Shown piece by piece: positions 23,685-31,910 of a stretch of DNA of 61,044 bases. The notes beneath the pieces were generated by a model. That model was given only the letters and a program-made list of their open reading frames with translations. It made no database searches and was not told where the DNA came from. Source of the DNA: a virus. A program made the translations under genes and the position numbers. Position 1 is the stretch's first letter. Each line of letters opens with the position of its first letter. The stretch spans positions 1 to 61,044 of IMG/VR virus record IMGVR_UViG_3300009508_001114; one strand, written 5' to 3'.

Positions 23685-25194
23685 TTAATTTCTCCTGTAA
23701 TCGTTTCTCAAGATCTAATAAACTCTGCGGTGGTCTGAGGTCTATGTCTTCCTGAGGTCTTTCTACTTCTACAATTTTTTCTACTTCTACAATCTTTTCT
23801 ACTTCCTTGATTTTGGCTTTTTGATGCTTGTCTTCTTTAGCGAGTCGTTTTCTTTCCTTTTTATCAGCATCCAGGTCGAGTTTTGACTTTGTACCCTGCG
23901 TATTTGATTTACTCTTACTCGGTTGTTCATTGTTATCTCCAGGAAGTGCGGGCCCAGTGGACTCCAGGTTGATACCATATCGCAAAAGCGTTTGGTTTGC
24001 AGCAATTACTAGCACAACTGCAAGCGGATCAAACACAAACACAAGTATTAGTATAAACAATCTTACAGATTTGTCAAGATAATCTTCACTACCTTCACCA
24101 TATACTAATTCTGCTACATATTTAATAGGCCCAACTTCTTGTTCTAGTTCTCTTACTATACTTTCAGCTTCGTATAAATCTATATTAATACGTTCTATTT
24201 CTGAGAACGCTTCATCTATTTTAACATTAAGCTCATCTATCTTTATGTCTGCCTCGTCAGCATCTGTGCCGCTATCTGTTCTGATGCGATTGATTTCTGC
24301 GTTTGCTGCATCAATAGTAGTTTGTGCTTGTGCACGATACTTATCAATGTTTGCTTGTAGTTTTGCAATTTCTTCATTAGCAATTTCACGCAAAGTTGCT
24401 TTTTCTTCGGTGGCAGTTTCTGTAAACTCATCCTGCTTGATTGCTATCTCGTCTCGTTCTGGTTTCTGTTGCGCTCTTACTTCTGCACCTTTAGCAACAT
24501 TGTCCACTGACTCTGACTCTGCTCTGGAAAAAACACCGCCTGCTTTAGTTTCTGTAGTAACTGTGCCCTGACTGGTGTAACCAGACACAATTGCATTTAG
24601 TGCATCCAGTCTATCCTTGCCAAGTTGTAAATTAGTTTGTAACTGGGTGTCTATTGCAGCAAGGTCTGTGGTTAATTGTTTTCTAAGGTCTTTGATTGCA
24701 TCCTGGTTGTAATCAATATCACCTTGTACACGTTCCCAAGCACCTTCTCTTATTGCTTCCTGCTGAGTTATACTGTTGGAATTCGTATCGCCTCCAGCAC
24801 TTAAACTAGCAATACGTTCTTGTGATGTTGCAATTTTACCTCGTTCTCTAGCTATTAACTGATTAAACCTTTCTACCTTAGCGACTGCATCACCAGCAGT
24901 GCCTGCTTGATCCAGATGTGCTTTAGAAAGGTATCCAAAGATACCCATGCTGGTTATAAGCATTAATGCTAACACTGCTATTACTAGATATCCTTTCATT
25001 AGCAGTTTTGTTTCGTCCCAATAACGATATAACCAACTAGCAGTTAACAGTTTACCAACTTCCAAACTGCCTGCCATAATAGCGATAGGAATTGCGCTCG
25101 CACTGAATATAGCCATAAGGCCTTCAATGCTGAACCAAGCAGCCACACCAGCTATTGTTAAAGCGGTGAGTAAGGTAACAATACCAAATATCAT
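23674..25194 (-). CDS. Large membrane protein with long coiled coil
   Basis: 506 residues. Three or four transmembrane helices in the first 90 residues, a coiled-coil periplasmic or cytoplasmic body (about 100-360), one or two more membrane helices (LFILILVFVFDPLAVVLVIA), then a basic tail with the repeat EKIVEVEKIVEVER near 470. Proteins of this build occur in marine T4-like phages; function unknown. An exact TATAAATA stands 5 bases before the ATG. Confidence 0.75.
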   Translation of the reverse strand: MIFGIVTLLTALTIAGVAAWFSIEGLMAIFSASAIPIAIMAGSLEVGKLLTASWLYRYWDETKLLMKGYLVIAVLALMLITSMGIFGYLSKAHLDQAGTAGDAVAKVERFNQLIARERGKIATSQERIASLSAGGDTNSNSITQQEAIREGAWERVQGDIDYNQDAIKDLRKQLTTDLAAIDTQLQTNLQLGKDRLDALNAIVSGYTSQGTVTTETKAGGVFSRAESESVDNVAKGAEVRAQQKPERDEIAIKQDEFTETATEEKATLREIANEEIAKLQANIDKYRAQAQTTIDAANAEINRIRTDSGTDADEADIKIDELNVKIDEAFSEIERINIDLYEAESIVRELEQEVGPIKYVAELVYGEGSEDYLDKSVRLFILILVFVFDPLAVVLVIAANQTLLRYGINLESTGPALPGDNNEQPSKSKSNTQGTKSKLDLDADKKERKRLAKEDKHQKAKIKEVEKIVEVEKIVEVERPQEDIDLRPPQSLLDLEKRLQEKLNGK

Positions 25195-25199
25195 ACCAT

Positions 25200-25207
25200 T
25201 ATTTATA
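25200..25207 (-). promoter_or_regulatory. T4-type late promoter, leaderless
   Basis: Exact TATAAATA, 5 bases before the ATG at 25194. Confidence 0.7.
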
Positions 25208-25251
25208 GCAATACCTGTTGTTTTTAAGTGTGTTTTTAAGTGATTTGTAGA

Positions 25252-25746
25252 TTAGGGCATATACATAGCACTATTGCTGGGTGTTTCACGCACCTCAAAC
25301 TTAGTACACTGTATCCCACCGTTAGGATAGTTGTCTGGTAACCAGATATCGTTCAGATAATCACACAGGAACTTTGCTAACGCTTCGCATCCTGATGCTT
25401 CTACAACCACCATTTTAGCAAGTGCTTTGTCGTGTAACATTTTAAATGTTTCAAACTCTGGATCATCCTGTGCTACTAGCATTGTATGATCAAAGTTTTC
25501 TTTGAGGAACTCTTTGAAGCTGCGTAAACTGCCAAAGTCGCATACCCAATTGCGGGCATCCAGAGTCTCTGCGCTAAATTCCATATGAAAGCCTAGTGCA
25601 TAACCATGTAATGCGTTACACCCTGGAATTTCATCTCTGCTGTATAATTGTTCTTTACTTTTACCTGATTTACGATCAGCTCGCCATTGTCTGTAACAAA
25701 CTGCAAAGCCTTCAGTTGGACCGTATGTTTTTGTAGATACGTACAT
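25252..25746 (-). CDS. queD: 6-pyruvoyl-tetrahydropterin synthase-like, QueD
   Basis: 164 residues. GCNALHGYALGFHMEF with Cys43 and His47, LDARNWVCDFG, the FDHT motif and GCEALAKF are the PTPS/QueD fold signatures. QueD makes 6-carboxytetrahydropterin for queuosine and 7-deazaguanine. No QueC, QueE or FolE is in the window. The first zinc His is in a divergent N-terminal segment (AVCYRQWRA). Strong early promoter ahead. Confidence 0.88.
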   Translation of the reverse strand: MYVSTKTYGPTEGFAVCYRQWRADRKSGKSKEQLYSRDEIPGCNALHGYALGFHMEFSAETLDARNWVCDFGSLRSFKEFLKENFDHTMLVAQDDPEFETFKMLHDKALAKMVVVEASGCEALAKFLCDYLNDIWLPDNYPNGGIQCTKFEVRETPSNSAMYMP

Positions 25747-25774
25747 AGTAAAAATGCTCCTGTATTGAATAACA

Positions 25775-25803
25775 ATTATATAACAATTTTGGAGTTATGT
25801 CAA
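25775..25803 (-). promoter_or_regulatory. Sigma70-type promoter
   Basis: TTGACA (25798-25803), 17-base spacer, TATAAT (25775-25780), upstream of queD. Confidence 0.85.
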
Positions 25804-25804
25804 G

Positions 25805-25835
25805 TTTATTCTATGCAGCTATTAGATATTTCGCC
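25805..25835 (-). repeat. 31-bp direct repeat, copy 1
   Basis: About 28 of 31 bases match 25954-25984; it forms the 3' end of the 41-codon gene, while copy 2 forms the 3' end of the gene before it. Confidence 0.75.
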
Positions 25836-25931
25836 GTCATCATCCCCAGCTTCATCAACACTGAGACCTTTAACGATGCGATCCATTTCCTGAACACTTT
25901 TCATTAATTCATCAAACATGTCTTTGTCCAT
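25806..25931 (-). CDS. 41-residue acidic protein
   Basis: ATG at 25931 preceded by CGGAG; the product begins MDKDMFDELMKSVQEMDRIV and has a stretch of Asp (AGDDDGE). The first 20 residues resemble the start of HigA/RelB-type antitoxins, but the protein is too short to judge. Flanked by a 31-bp direct repeat. Confidence 0.65.
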   Translation of the reverse strand: MDKDMFDELMKSVQEMDRIVKGLSVDEAGDDDGEISNSCIE

Positions 25932-25953
25932 ATCACAACTCCGTTTAATTGTT

Positions 25954-25984
25954 TTTATTCTATGAACGCTATTAGATATTTCGC
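25954..25984 (-). repeat. 31-bp direct repeat, copy 2
   Basis: Partner of 25805-25835; encodes the C-terminal KYLIAFIE of the membrane protein. Confidence 0.75.
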
Positions 25985-26107
25985 AGCCAATGCTAATATC
26001 CCTAGCACTACAAATGTAGTGCTTCCAGGATTATTTTCTGCGAGGGTTATCACGAAATCCAAACCAGTCTCCAACGACTGCAATAAGAACTTAACAAGTG
26101 CGCTAAT
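25955..26107 (-). CDS. 50-residue membrane protein, apparent ATT start
   Basis: The frame has no ATG, GTG or suitable TTG. An ATT at 26107 overlaps the upstream stop as TAATT, the same layout as the TAATG overlaps elsewhere, with AGGG 8 bases upstream. The product (SALVKFLLQSLETGLDFVIT, then FVVLGILALAAKYLIAFIE) has one clear transmembrane helix. Codon pattern supports coding. The start is inferred. Confidence 0.5.
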   Translation of the reverse strand: MSALVKFLLQSLETGLDFVITLAENNPGSTTFVVLGILALAAKYLIAFIE

Positions 26108-26574
26108 TATACCAACCCTGCTTCTTCCAGTGTCATTTTCACAACACCTGCTTCAATCAACTTGCGGCGATTTTCCATGTGTGCAGCTTGAGTGTCGTCT
26201 TTAGACCCACCATAGTAAGGAACACAATGGCCTTCGTCTGCCATCACAGCAGTGACTGCTCTCCAGGCATCTGTCGTAGGACAGTAGACATCAAAGTCAC
26301 CAAGGATGCGACCGAACTTACCTTTCATGTCTTCACCGTCACGAGCAATCTGAGTTCTCAACACTGGTTTTGGTCCAAGCAGTTCCTTCAGACGCTTGCT
26401 TGCGGCTTTACCAAACTTCTTTTCTACCTTGTCACGGGTTCTACTTTCGGGCGTATCAATGCCCATGATGCGAACTCTTTCGTTCTTCAACCAAACACCA
26501 AATCCTAAGTCAATGTCCACATCCACTGTGTCACCATCGACCACTTTAATTAAATTTGTTCTGTATTCGTACAT
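26107..26574 (-). CDS. Staphylococcal-nuclease-like (thermonuclease) protein
   Basis: 155 residues. VVDGDTVDVDIDLGF, RVRIMGIDTPESRT and the following basic helix match the SNase barrel with its calcium- and phosphate-binding Asp, Asp and Arg residues. Non-specific DNA/RNA nuclease. There is no signal peptide, so it acts in the cytoplasm or after lysis, perhaps degrading host DNA. Confidence 0.88.
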   Translation of the reverse strand: MYEYRTNLIKVVDGDTVDVDIDLGFGVWLKNERVRIMGIDTPESRTRDKVEKKFGKAASKRLKELLGPKPVLRTQIARDGEDMKGKFGRILGDFDVYCPTTDAWRAVTAVMADEGHCVPYYGGSKDDTQAAHMENRRKLIEAGVVKMTLEEAGLV

Positions 26575-26580
26575 TTATTT

Positions 26581-26709
26581 TTATTCCTTATCTGTGCTTT
26601 CATTTGGATCAGATTTGCCAAGATTATAAATTGCTTGTAAATAAATCACGCCAACATAGCAACCACCTACCATCATAAAAAATCCGATTGCGGAAAATAC
26701 CTGATCCAT
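26581..26709 (-). CDS. 42-residue membrane protein
   Basis: ATG at 26709 behind AGGAGG. One transmembrane helix (AIGFFMMVGGCYVGVIYLQA) and a charged acidic tail. A good ribosome site and clean ends support it. Lies between the cysteine peptidase and the nuclease. Confidence 0.75.
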   Translation of the reverse strand: MDQVFSAIGFFMMVGGCYVGVIYLQAIYNLGKSDPNESTDKE

Positions 26710-26734
26710 ACTGCCTCCTATTGCAATCAATATA

Positions 26735-27163
26735 TCAATCGGGTTTGACAACTCTCTTAATAATCTTACCCAATACTAGATTCAAACAAACGACTGGGCC
26801 AAATACGGGCCATTTCCAATCGTATTTTTTATATGCAGCACTGTCTTTCTTAAACCATTTTCTCTGGATGTTGTCACAATACTCACCTTTGTAAGACAGT
26901 ACGGCGTGACCTTCGCCAGTTTTCGTATACTTTACGAAGTGCATACGAAAATCTCGATTGAAAAGAATATTCTTAATAAAAGTACTTTTCTTTTCGCCTG
27001 ACATAAACCAAAGAACGGTCAACGAGTAATCCTCACAATCACCCCGCCATATTTCTTGAGTCGTGTCCATGACAGACCAAGTTTCAACGAACCCATACTT
27101 TTTCTTATCAGTAACGTATTCAAATTTTGATGCAACTTTTTTGTTAGCTTCTTTAGCGTCCAT
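26735..27163 (-). CDS. Transglutaminase-like cysteine peptidase (LapG/BTLCP-like)
   Basis: 142 residues. WRGDCEDYSLTVLW with Cys43, GEGHAVLSY with His86 and EYCDNIQ with Asp97 give the Cys-His-Asp order of bacterial transglutaminase-like cysteine proteinases. The best-known member, LapG, cuts a surface adhesin in the periplasm. There is no signal peptide here, so the target may be cytoplasmic or reached at lysis. Confidence 0.7.
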   Translation of the reverse strand: MDAKEANKKVASKFEYVTDKKKYGFVETWSVMDTTQEIWRGDCEDYSLTVLWFMSGEKKSTFIKNILFNRDFRMHFVKYTKTGEGHAVLSYKGEYCDNIQRKWFKKDSAAYKKYDWKWPVFGPVVCLNLVLGKIIKRVVKPD

Positions 27164-27301
27164 TTAACCTTGCCCTCTATATTTTTTATAATTGGATTTC
27201 TTTTTCTTGTTCATAGAACTGGTTTTCAATTTACCTCTACCAATCGAAGTTCCTTTCTTAATTGGGTCTGGTCTTTCCACACCACCGAGTGCTTTAGCCA
27301 T
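27164..27301 (-). CDS. 45-residue basic protein
   Basis: ATG at 27301 behind CAGGAG. MAKALGGVERPDPIKKG then a K-rich tail (NKKKKSNYKKYRGQG). Strongly basic, suggesting nucleic-acid binding. A late promoter lies upstream; the stop abuts the cysteine-peptidase start. Confidence 0.75.
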   Translation of the reverse strand: MAKALGGVERPDPIKKGTSIGRGKLKTSSMNKKKKSNYKKYRGQG

Positions 27302-27332
27302 GTGTGTCTCCTGCTACAATAAATTATAACAG

Positions 27333-27340
27333 TATTTATC
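27333..27340 (-). promoter_or_regulatory. T4-type late promoter
   Basis: GATAAATA, 31 bases before the basic-protein start. Confidence 0.6.
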
Positions 27341-27350
27341 TTGAGACGAC

Positions 27351-28019
27351 TTATTTGTAAAAAGTGTGGTTATCTACAACAGCAGCAATCTCAAAATGGT
27401 CTGCCCAAAAAGGATCGCTAATACTGGGGTTGTGGTAGTGTGTAGCACCAAAGGTAGGATCCTTGGTGTGTCCTAATAAAACATCAAATGCAATATTATT
27501 ACTGTCGTTCCAGGCTGCAACATTAGGTTTAACTGGTACACCTTTGCTATTTGTTAAGTAAAGATCATCACTCTTACCATCACAAAACCAACTAAACTGG
27601 CACATGCCACGAGCAGGAACTTCATTGCCCTTCCAGTTAACACGCATCTTTGCTTGGTAGACTACTTCACAAACATTGTTAGGGAAACGATGACTGAGTT
27701 TTCTATTCATTGTAACGTGGGCTACTGCAAGTTTTCCTAAATAACTTTCGCCTTTTGCTTCATGGTATATGTTTACAGCAAGACAGTGTAACTGGTCAGG
27801 ATCTACATTAGGCTGGCCAGTCACTGGAAAAGCTTCTGATTCAGGTTCACTAACAGCTATTGTGGCTGGTGCAAACGAAGGGACTGGAATTTCCAACTCT
27901 GTACTAGTGCGTGGGGTAGTTTGTTTAAAAATCCCTGCACCAGCTAGAACTACAGTAACTGGACCTAATACAACTAGAATTACAGCAAGAGCTTCTAAGA
28001 TTATATAAATTGTTTTCAT
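27351..28019 (-). CDS. SleB/CwlJ-type cell-wall hydrolase (endolysin)
   Basis: 222 residues. An N-terminal hydrophobic anchor (5-29), a disordered P/T/E-rich linker, then a Hydrolase_2 domain from about 75: LAVNIYHEAKGES with catalytic Glu87, AVAHVTMNRKL, CQFSWFCDG, ATHYHNP and the ending VVDNHTFYK. Cleaves peptidoglycan glycan strands. The anchor suggests export and membrane tethering like a SAR endolysin, hence the likely lysis enzyme. Confidence 0.9.
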   Translation of the reverse strand: MKTIYIILEALAVILVVLGPVTVVLAGAGIFKQTTPRTSTELEIPVPSFAPATIAVSEPESEAFPVTGQPNVDPDQLHCLAVNIYHEAKGESYLGKLAVAHVTMNRKLSHRFPNNVCEVVYQAKMRVNWKGNEVPARGMCQFSWFCDGKSDDLYLTNSKGVPVKPNVAAWNDSNNIAFDVLLGHTKDPTFGATHYHNPSISDPFWADHFEIAAVVDNHTFYK

Positions 28020-28032
28020 GGATCACTCCTGT

Positions 28033-28320
28033 TTAAACGATTTGTATGCTACTTGTGGCCTGTGTATATGATTTTGCTATATCTTCGTCAGTGGATATTT
28101 GAGCAACAATATTACTTTTATTTAGTGTAATTTTTTGAGATTGTGCACTCATTATCCAGGGTATCATTCCCATACCCTGCGGGCCTTGTGCTAATACACT
28201 TGGCTTGCTTACAGTAATATGTGATTCGTCACCTGATTCAAATCTAGCAATAATTTCCTCACCAGATTGCATTTTCAGTGTGACAATGCTGCCTTCTTTA
28301 ATTGGTTTATTCAATAACAT
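28033..28320 (-). CDS. LSm-like small barrel protein a
   Basis: 95 residues. LKMQSGEEIIARFESGDE with later ITVSKPSVL and TLNKSNIVAQI fits an Sm-like barrel. The protein at 46542-46841 is a paralogue (VVILNSGREILCKLW, FLIVENPRYI). RNA binding is possible but not shown. Own sigma70 promoter. Confidence 0.65.
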   Translation of the reverse strand: MLLNKPIKEGSIVTLKMQSGEEIIARFESGDESHITVSKPSVLAQGPQGMGMIPWIMSAQSQKITLNKSNIVAQISTDEDIAKSYTQATSSIQIV

Positions 28321-28339
28321 AATATGCTCACTTTTATAT

Positions 28340-28367
28340 ATTATACAGTGTTTTTACTGTATGTCAA
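28340..28367 (-). promoter_or_regulatory. Sigma70-type promoter
   Basis: TTGACA (28362-28367), 16-base spacer, TATAAT (28340-28345). Confidence 0.85.
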
Positions 28368-28415
28368 CCTGTTTTGGGCGGAAAAAACCATGTTTTTCAA
28401 TGGTTTAAAACTTTT

Positions 28416-28596
28416 TTAGTAAATATTTGTTGGACCGCGATGTTCGGGTGTATCAAAAAATGAATTCGCGTCAATCTTAGTAAACGCTATCTAGTACAGT
28501 AGGCACTGTGCAAACGGGCGGTCCTTTTTTTCTATCCTTATGTTCATTTGGAAATATACCAACTGGGAAATCTGCACCAATGGTCGTTATCCTCAT
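28416..28596 (-). pseudogene. Small gene with +1 frameshift
   Basis: ATG at 28596 opens 39 codons (MRITTIGADFPVGIFPNEHK, then KKGPPVCTVPTVLDSVY) to TAA 28477-28479. The +1 frame continues naturally with TKIDANSFFDTPEHRGPTNIY to TAA 28416-28418. Together they look like one 60-residue protein, broken or frameshifted at GTTTAC. Overlaps the end of the methyltransferase gene. No family recognised. Confidence 0.5.
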
Positions 28597-29071
28597 TTTG
28601 GAAATCGAACACATTTAATTTTTTGTTTTCCTGGGCACAAAACTGATCAACAACTTTTACTGTTAGTGGCCATTCTTTAATATCATAATCGTCACCACTA
28701 AATATTCCGCCTGGTTTTAATTTGGGCCACCATTCCTTAAGAGTTTGACCGTTATCTTGTCCTGTGTGAGCATATCCATCTATATAAATAAAATCAAAAA
28801 ACTCATCAGGAAAAGTTTTAACTGCATCTGCAAACGTGGATTGAATTACACTGTTATTTTCTCGATAGGGCAATAATCGTTTTACTGCTCTGTTGTACTG
28901 GTTTAAATCGTGCCCCCTATCTCCTGCCCACATATCAATACTGTATAAATGCTCTACATCATGGTTCTCTAGAATCATTTCGCTAAACACGCCTTCTGCT
29001 ACACCTAGTTCAACACAAATAGGTTTATCTACAGCAAAGTCCAAAATGTTATGTCTTTTAATAATCGTCAT
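28544..29071 (-). CDS. Class I SAM-dependent methyltransferase
   Basis: 175 residues from the ATG at 29071. VELGVAEGVFSE is the SAM-binding loop; YSIDMW, DFIYIDGYAHTGQ and LKPGGIFSGDDY complete the fold of the Methyltransf_24/FkbM-like group, often acting on sugars or small molecules. Substrate unknown. A longer frame to 29146 overlaps the upstream gene heavily. Confidence 0.82.
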   Translation of the reverse strand: MTIIKRHNILDFAVDKPICVELGVAEGVFSEMILENHDVEHLYSIDMWAGDRGHDLNQYNRAVKRLLPYRENNSVIQSTFADAVKTFPDEFFDFIYIDGYAHTGQDNGQTLKEWWPKLKPGGIFSGDDYDIKEWPLTVKVVDQFCAQENKKLNVFDFQNEDNDHWCRFPSWYISK

Positions 29072-29696
29072 GATAGAATATTTTTTTTGATTCCTCAAAA
29101 TGGAGGCTTGCAAGCCAGTTGGTAGGCGCAGTAGCGTCATCAACAAGTCTGAACTTTACTTCTTCCCATAGATCATATACCAGTTCGTCTTTGACTACTA
29201 CCTTGTTTAGTCTACGCTGCATATTGTACATAGTGTCGCCTTGGTATACATCAAGACTAATCATGCCGTCGTGTGATGGTACTTTTCTCATTTGGGTTGC
29301 TCTTATACTATGAGGCACACCATCGCCAACCAATTGTAATAGACTTGCCATCACATTTAAATAATTTACACACTGGACAATGTTCATTGCTGCTGCACTT
29401 CTAGCAGGATCACCTATGTCTACAAGTGTATCAAGAATACTAACTAACCATCGTAGATCATAGTGTTCTAAAATCTCGTCCATGTATTTGTCTAAGATTT
29501 CGTAAAACTTTTTAGTATTTTCTTCTAAGTCTATTTCTCTGCGTATATAAATTATATGCTTTACAAGCTCGTGGCATACAAGCGGTTTGCCCACAAACTC
29601 TGCTTTAACTGCGTCAATGTTTTTTTCTACATCATGTATTCTGTTAAGATTTGACTTAGGTTCTATTCCTGATATAATTTCTAATAGTGGATCCAT
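29058..29696 (-). CDS. Hypothetical helical protein
   Basis: 212 residues, mostly helical, with no motif recognised. Sits between the methyltransferase and UV endonuclease; overlaps the methyltransferase start. Confidence 0.7.
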   Translation of the reverse strand: MDPLLEIISGIEPKSNLNRIHDVEKNIDAVKAEFVGKPLVCHELVKHIIYIRREIDLEENTKKFYEILDKYMDEILEHYDLRWLVSILDTLVDIGDPARSAAAMNIVQCVNYLNVMASLLQLVGDGVPHSIRATQMRKVPSHDGMISLDVYQGDTMYNMQRRLNKVVVKDELVYDLWEEVKFRLVDDATAPTNWLASLHFEESKKIFYHDDY

Positions 29697-29731
29697 TTGT
29701 ATTCCCGATTTTACATTATTTACAAAATAAA

Positions 29732-30787
29732 TTAAGCTGCATCACTAATTAATGGTATTGACTGTTCGTACAGTTGTTGGCTTGCTAAGTTTTTAGCTTT
29801 AGCTTCACACTGTATGTCAAAGTCTTTGGAAAAGGAAAGGGCCCATTCGTTTACTGCACGATTGGGGAAATAATCGCTGTGGGCTCGGAGCTTTTGCTTC
29901 TTGCATCCCGCCGCAAGTAACTGTTTCATATCAGGCATAGTGTCGTGAGCAAACCCTACTGGTAGCCGTTCATCTCTGCTATAACTGTAATGCATAGCAG
30001 GACGTACACCACGCCAACTGTCAATCACTCGCTTAACTCTATCATCATCAGGTTGTATGTATTCTTCGTCTCTGATCCAGTGGTGATGGATGTCTAACAC
30101 TAGTGCAACATGGTTTGCTAACATTAACGAAGCATCAAGTCCATGACACATTTCATCATTCTCAATAGTAATAATGTTTCTTGCTTCAGGACTTAACTTT
30201 GGTAATACATCAATAATACCCTGATAGCCTAACTTACCTGAGATGTGCACATTGCATTTAAAATCTTGGAACTGTTTACCATAACCCATCCAGCGAGCCA
30301 TGTCAGTGTGATATTCAAATTCGTCTATACTCCTGTCAACAACGTCAGGACGATCGCTAGCAAGAACGGTAAACTGCCCGGGATGAAAACTAATCCTAAC
30401 ATCAAGATCGCGGGCAGCCTGGCCCACTTTGGCAAAGCCCTCAGCCATCCAGTCACGGTTGTTTGAATCTTGCCATAAGTAGCGCCAATCTTCTTGCGTA
30501 GCACAAGGTATCTGATTGCTTCCAAGTCTCACCATCCTTCTGTTTTGGGGTAATGTTGCTACATACTCTACTAGATTTAACATACTGGCCATATTGTGGT
30601 CTACACAATCGAGCATTTTTTGTTCTGCTATAGATTTTTCTTGCCTGTTTAGCCATGCAACTGTGGTTTGCATTTCTGTAAACTTTGATTGTACTTCTTT
30701 TAATACTTTGGGCTTTTGCGTTTGGTCAGGATCCATATATTTGCAACAGAATCCTATTCTTTGTACACTTTGGTCAAACATAAACAT
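29732..30787 (-). CDS. uvsE: UV damage endonuclease (UvdE/UvsE)
   Basis: 351 residues. RIGFCCKYMD, RISFHPGQFTVLAS, HISGKLG, IENDE and LDIHHHW are the metal-binding TIM-barrel motifs of UVDE, which nicks DNA 5' of cyclobutane dimers and 6-4 photoproducts. It gives light-damaged phage DNA a repair route independent of the host, fitting a surface-ocean phage. Two in-frame Met codons at the start are equally possible. Confidence 0.93.
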   Translation of the reverse strand: MFMFDQSVQRIGFCCKYMDPDQTQKPKVLKEVQSKFTEMQTTVAWLNRQEKSIAEQKMLDCVDHNMASMLNLVEYVATLPQNRRMVRLGSNQIPCATQEDWRYLWQDSNNRDWMAEGFAKVGQAARDLDVRISFHPGQFTVLASDRPDVVDRSIDEFEYHTDMARWMGYGKQFQDFKCNVHISGKLGYQGIIDVLPKLSPEARNIITIENDEMCHGLDASLMLANHVALVLDIHHHWIRDEEYIQPDDDRVKRVIDSWRGVRPAMHYSYSRDERLPVGFAHDTMPDMKQLLAAGCKKQKLRAHSDYFPNRAVNEWALSFSKDFDIQCEAKAKNLASQQLYEQSIPLISDAA

Positions 30788-30813
30788 AATATCTCTATAA
30801 GAGTAAGTTAAAC

Positions 30814-30842
30814 AGTATACACTAATTATTAAATAATGTCAA
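30814..30842 (-). promoter_or_regulatory. Sigma70-type promoter
   Basis: TTGACA (30837-30842), 17-base spacer, TATACT (30814-30819), driving the UV endonuclease leftward. Confidence 0.8.
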
Positions 30843-30849
30843 CAATATC

Positions 30850-30857
30850 GATAAATA
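30850..30857 (+). promoter_or_regulatory. T4-type late promoter (plus strand)
   Basis: GATAAATA directed rightward into the plus-strand block, back to back with the leftward early promoter. Confidence 0.7.
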
Positions 30858-30887
30858 CATGTAAACGTGTTGCAGGACCAGTATCAT

Positions 30888-31910
30888 ATGAATATTAACG
30901 AAGTAAGTGATTTTAAAAAGGACGAGCTCAGACACGAATTACGTAACGAGCCACCTAATAATTTCCAAATTTATATTAACGGTAACCCCTGGAAGGTGTT
31001 CAAGGGTAAAGGACGTAATGCCGATGATCGTGCAGAGCAGCAACACTACAATCAGTTAAAAAGATGGGCTTCTGAGAAAAGTGCTAGCACTGGAAAAAAA
31101 TGGGAAGTGAGCATCACAGGTAAGCCTGCTTCAGAGTCAGTCGAACTCGATGAAGCAGGTATTCCACAAAAACCTAAGCCATACGGTCGTGGTAATCCTG
31201 TTGCTAAGAATATGGAAAAATTCAACAAGCCTAAAACACATGCAGACAAAAAGAAAGAAATGAAAAAACGTGGTCCAAAGATAAGCATGGACGAAGCGCC
31301 TTTGGTTGTTAGAGGTGAAAACAACTTGCAAACTATGGTAGACAGAGCGTTGGATGTTTGGTTAGGCGGTGAAAAAAGAAGTAGGGAAGAACTTGAAAAA
31401 GTATTAAATGCTATTGGTAAGACTATTCAGGGAAACGGAGAACGTTTAGTTATTGACACTATCGGTGAAGCAACAGATGCAGATAATAAAAGACTGGGTA
31501 TAACCCCTCGTAATCCATCTACAACATATACACTTCGTGGTAAGCATAAAGTAACTTTAACTAAAAGTGGTGACAGCATGAAGCCAAGCTGGCACTGCTC
31601 AGTTGATGGCAAAGATTGCGGAACCCATGCAGGTGAAAAGGCTGCGATGAAATCAGCTATCAAACACATTGATAGTCTCGCAGAAGGTGCTGTTAAGCAA
31701 GGTATTGCAACGCTAGGTGTTCTTGCTGCGCTTATGGGTGCTGGTGAAATGATGAGCGCTGATAATACCCCGTTAGGTAAGGCAATGGCAGTAGCCGCAG
31801 CCAACGGTGATGAATATGCTGCTAAACATTTAGACAACTTAGACTTTTATGCGGACGAAAATTCCGCTATGATTATGAAGTTAAGTAACAAATATCTACG
31901 TGGTAAGTAA
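30888..31910 (+). CDS. Late hypothetical protein, possible virion component
   Basis: 340 residues from the ATG at 30888 with AGGA upstream (a GTG at 30867 is an alternative). Starts MNINEVSDFKKDELRHEL. Residues 25-75 have a compact domain (FQIYINGNPWKVFKG), the middle is basic and repetitive, then TYTLRGKHKVTLTK, and the end is helical (AAKHLDNLDFYADENSAMIM). First gene of the plus-strand late block. No family named. Confidence 0.7.
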   Translation: MNINEVSDFKKDELRHELRNEPPNNFQIYINGNPWKVFKGKGRNADDRAEQQHYNQLKRWASEKSASTGKKWEVSITGKPASESVELDEAGIPQKPKPYGRGNPVAKNMEKFNKPKTHADKKKEMKKRGPKISMDEAPLVVRGENNLQTMVDRALDVWLGGEKRSREELEKVLNAIGKTIQGNGERLVIDTIGEATDADNKRLGITPRNPSTTYTLRGKHKVTLTKSGDSMKPSWHCSVDGKDCGTHAGEKAAMKSAIKHIDSLAEGAVKQGIATLGVLAALMGAGEMMSADNTPLGKAMAVAAANGDEYAAKHLDNLDFYADENSAMIMKLSNKYLRGK

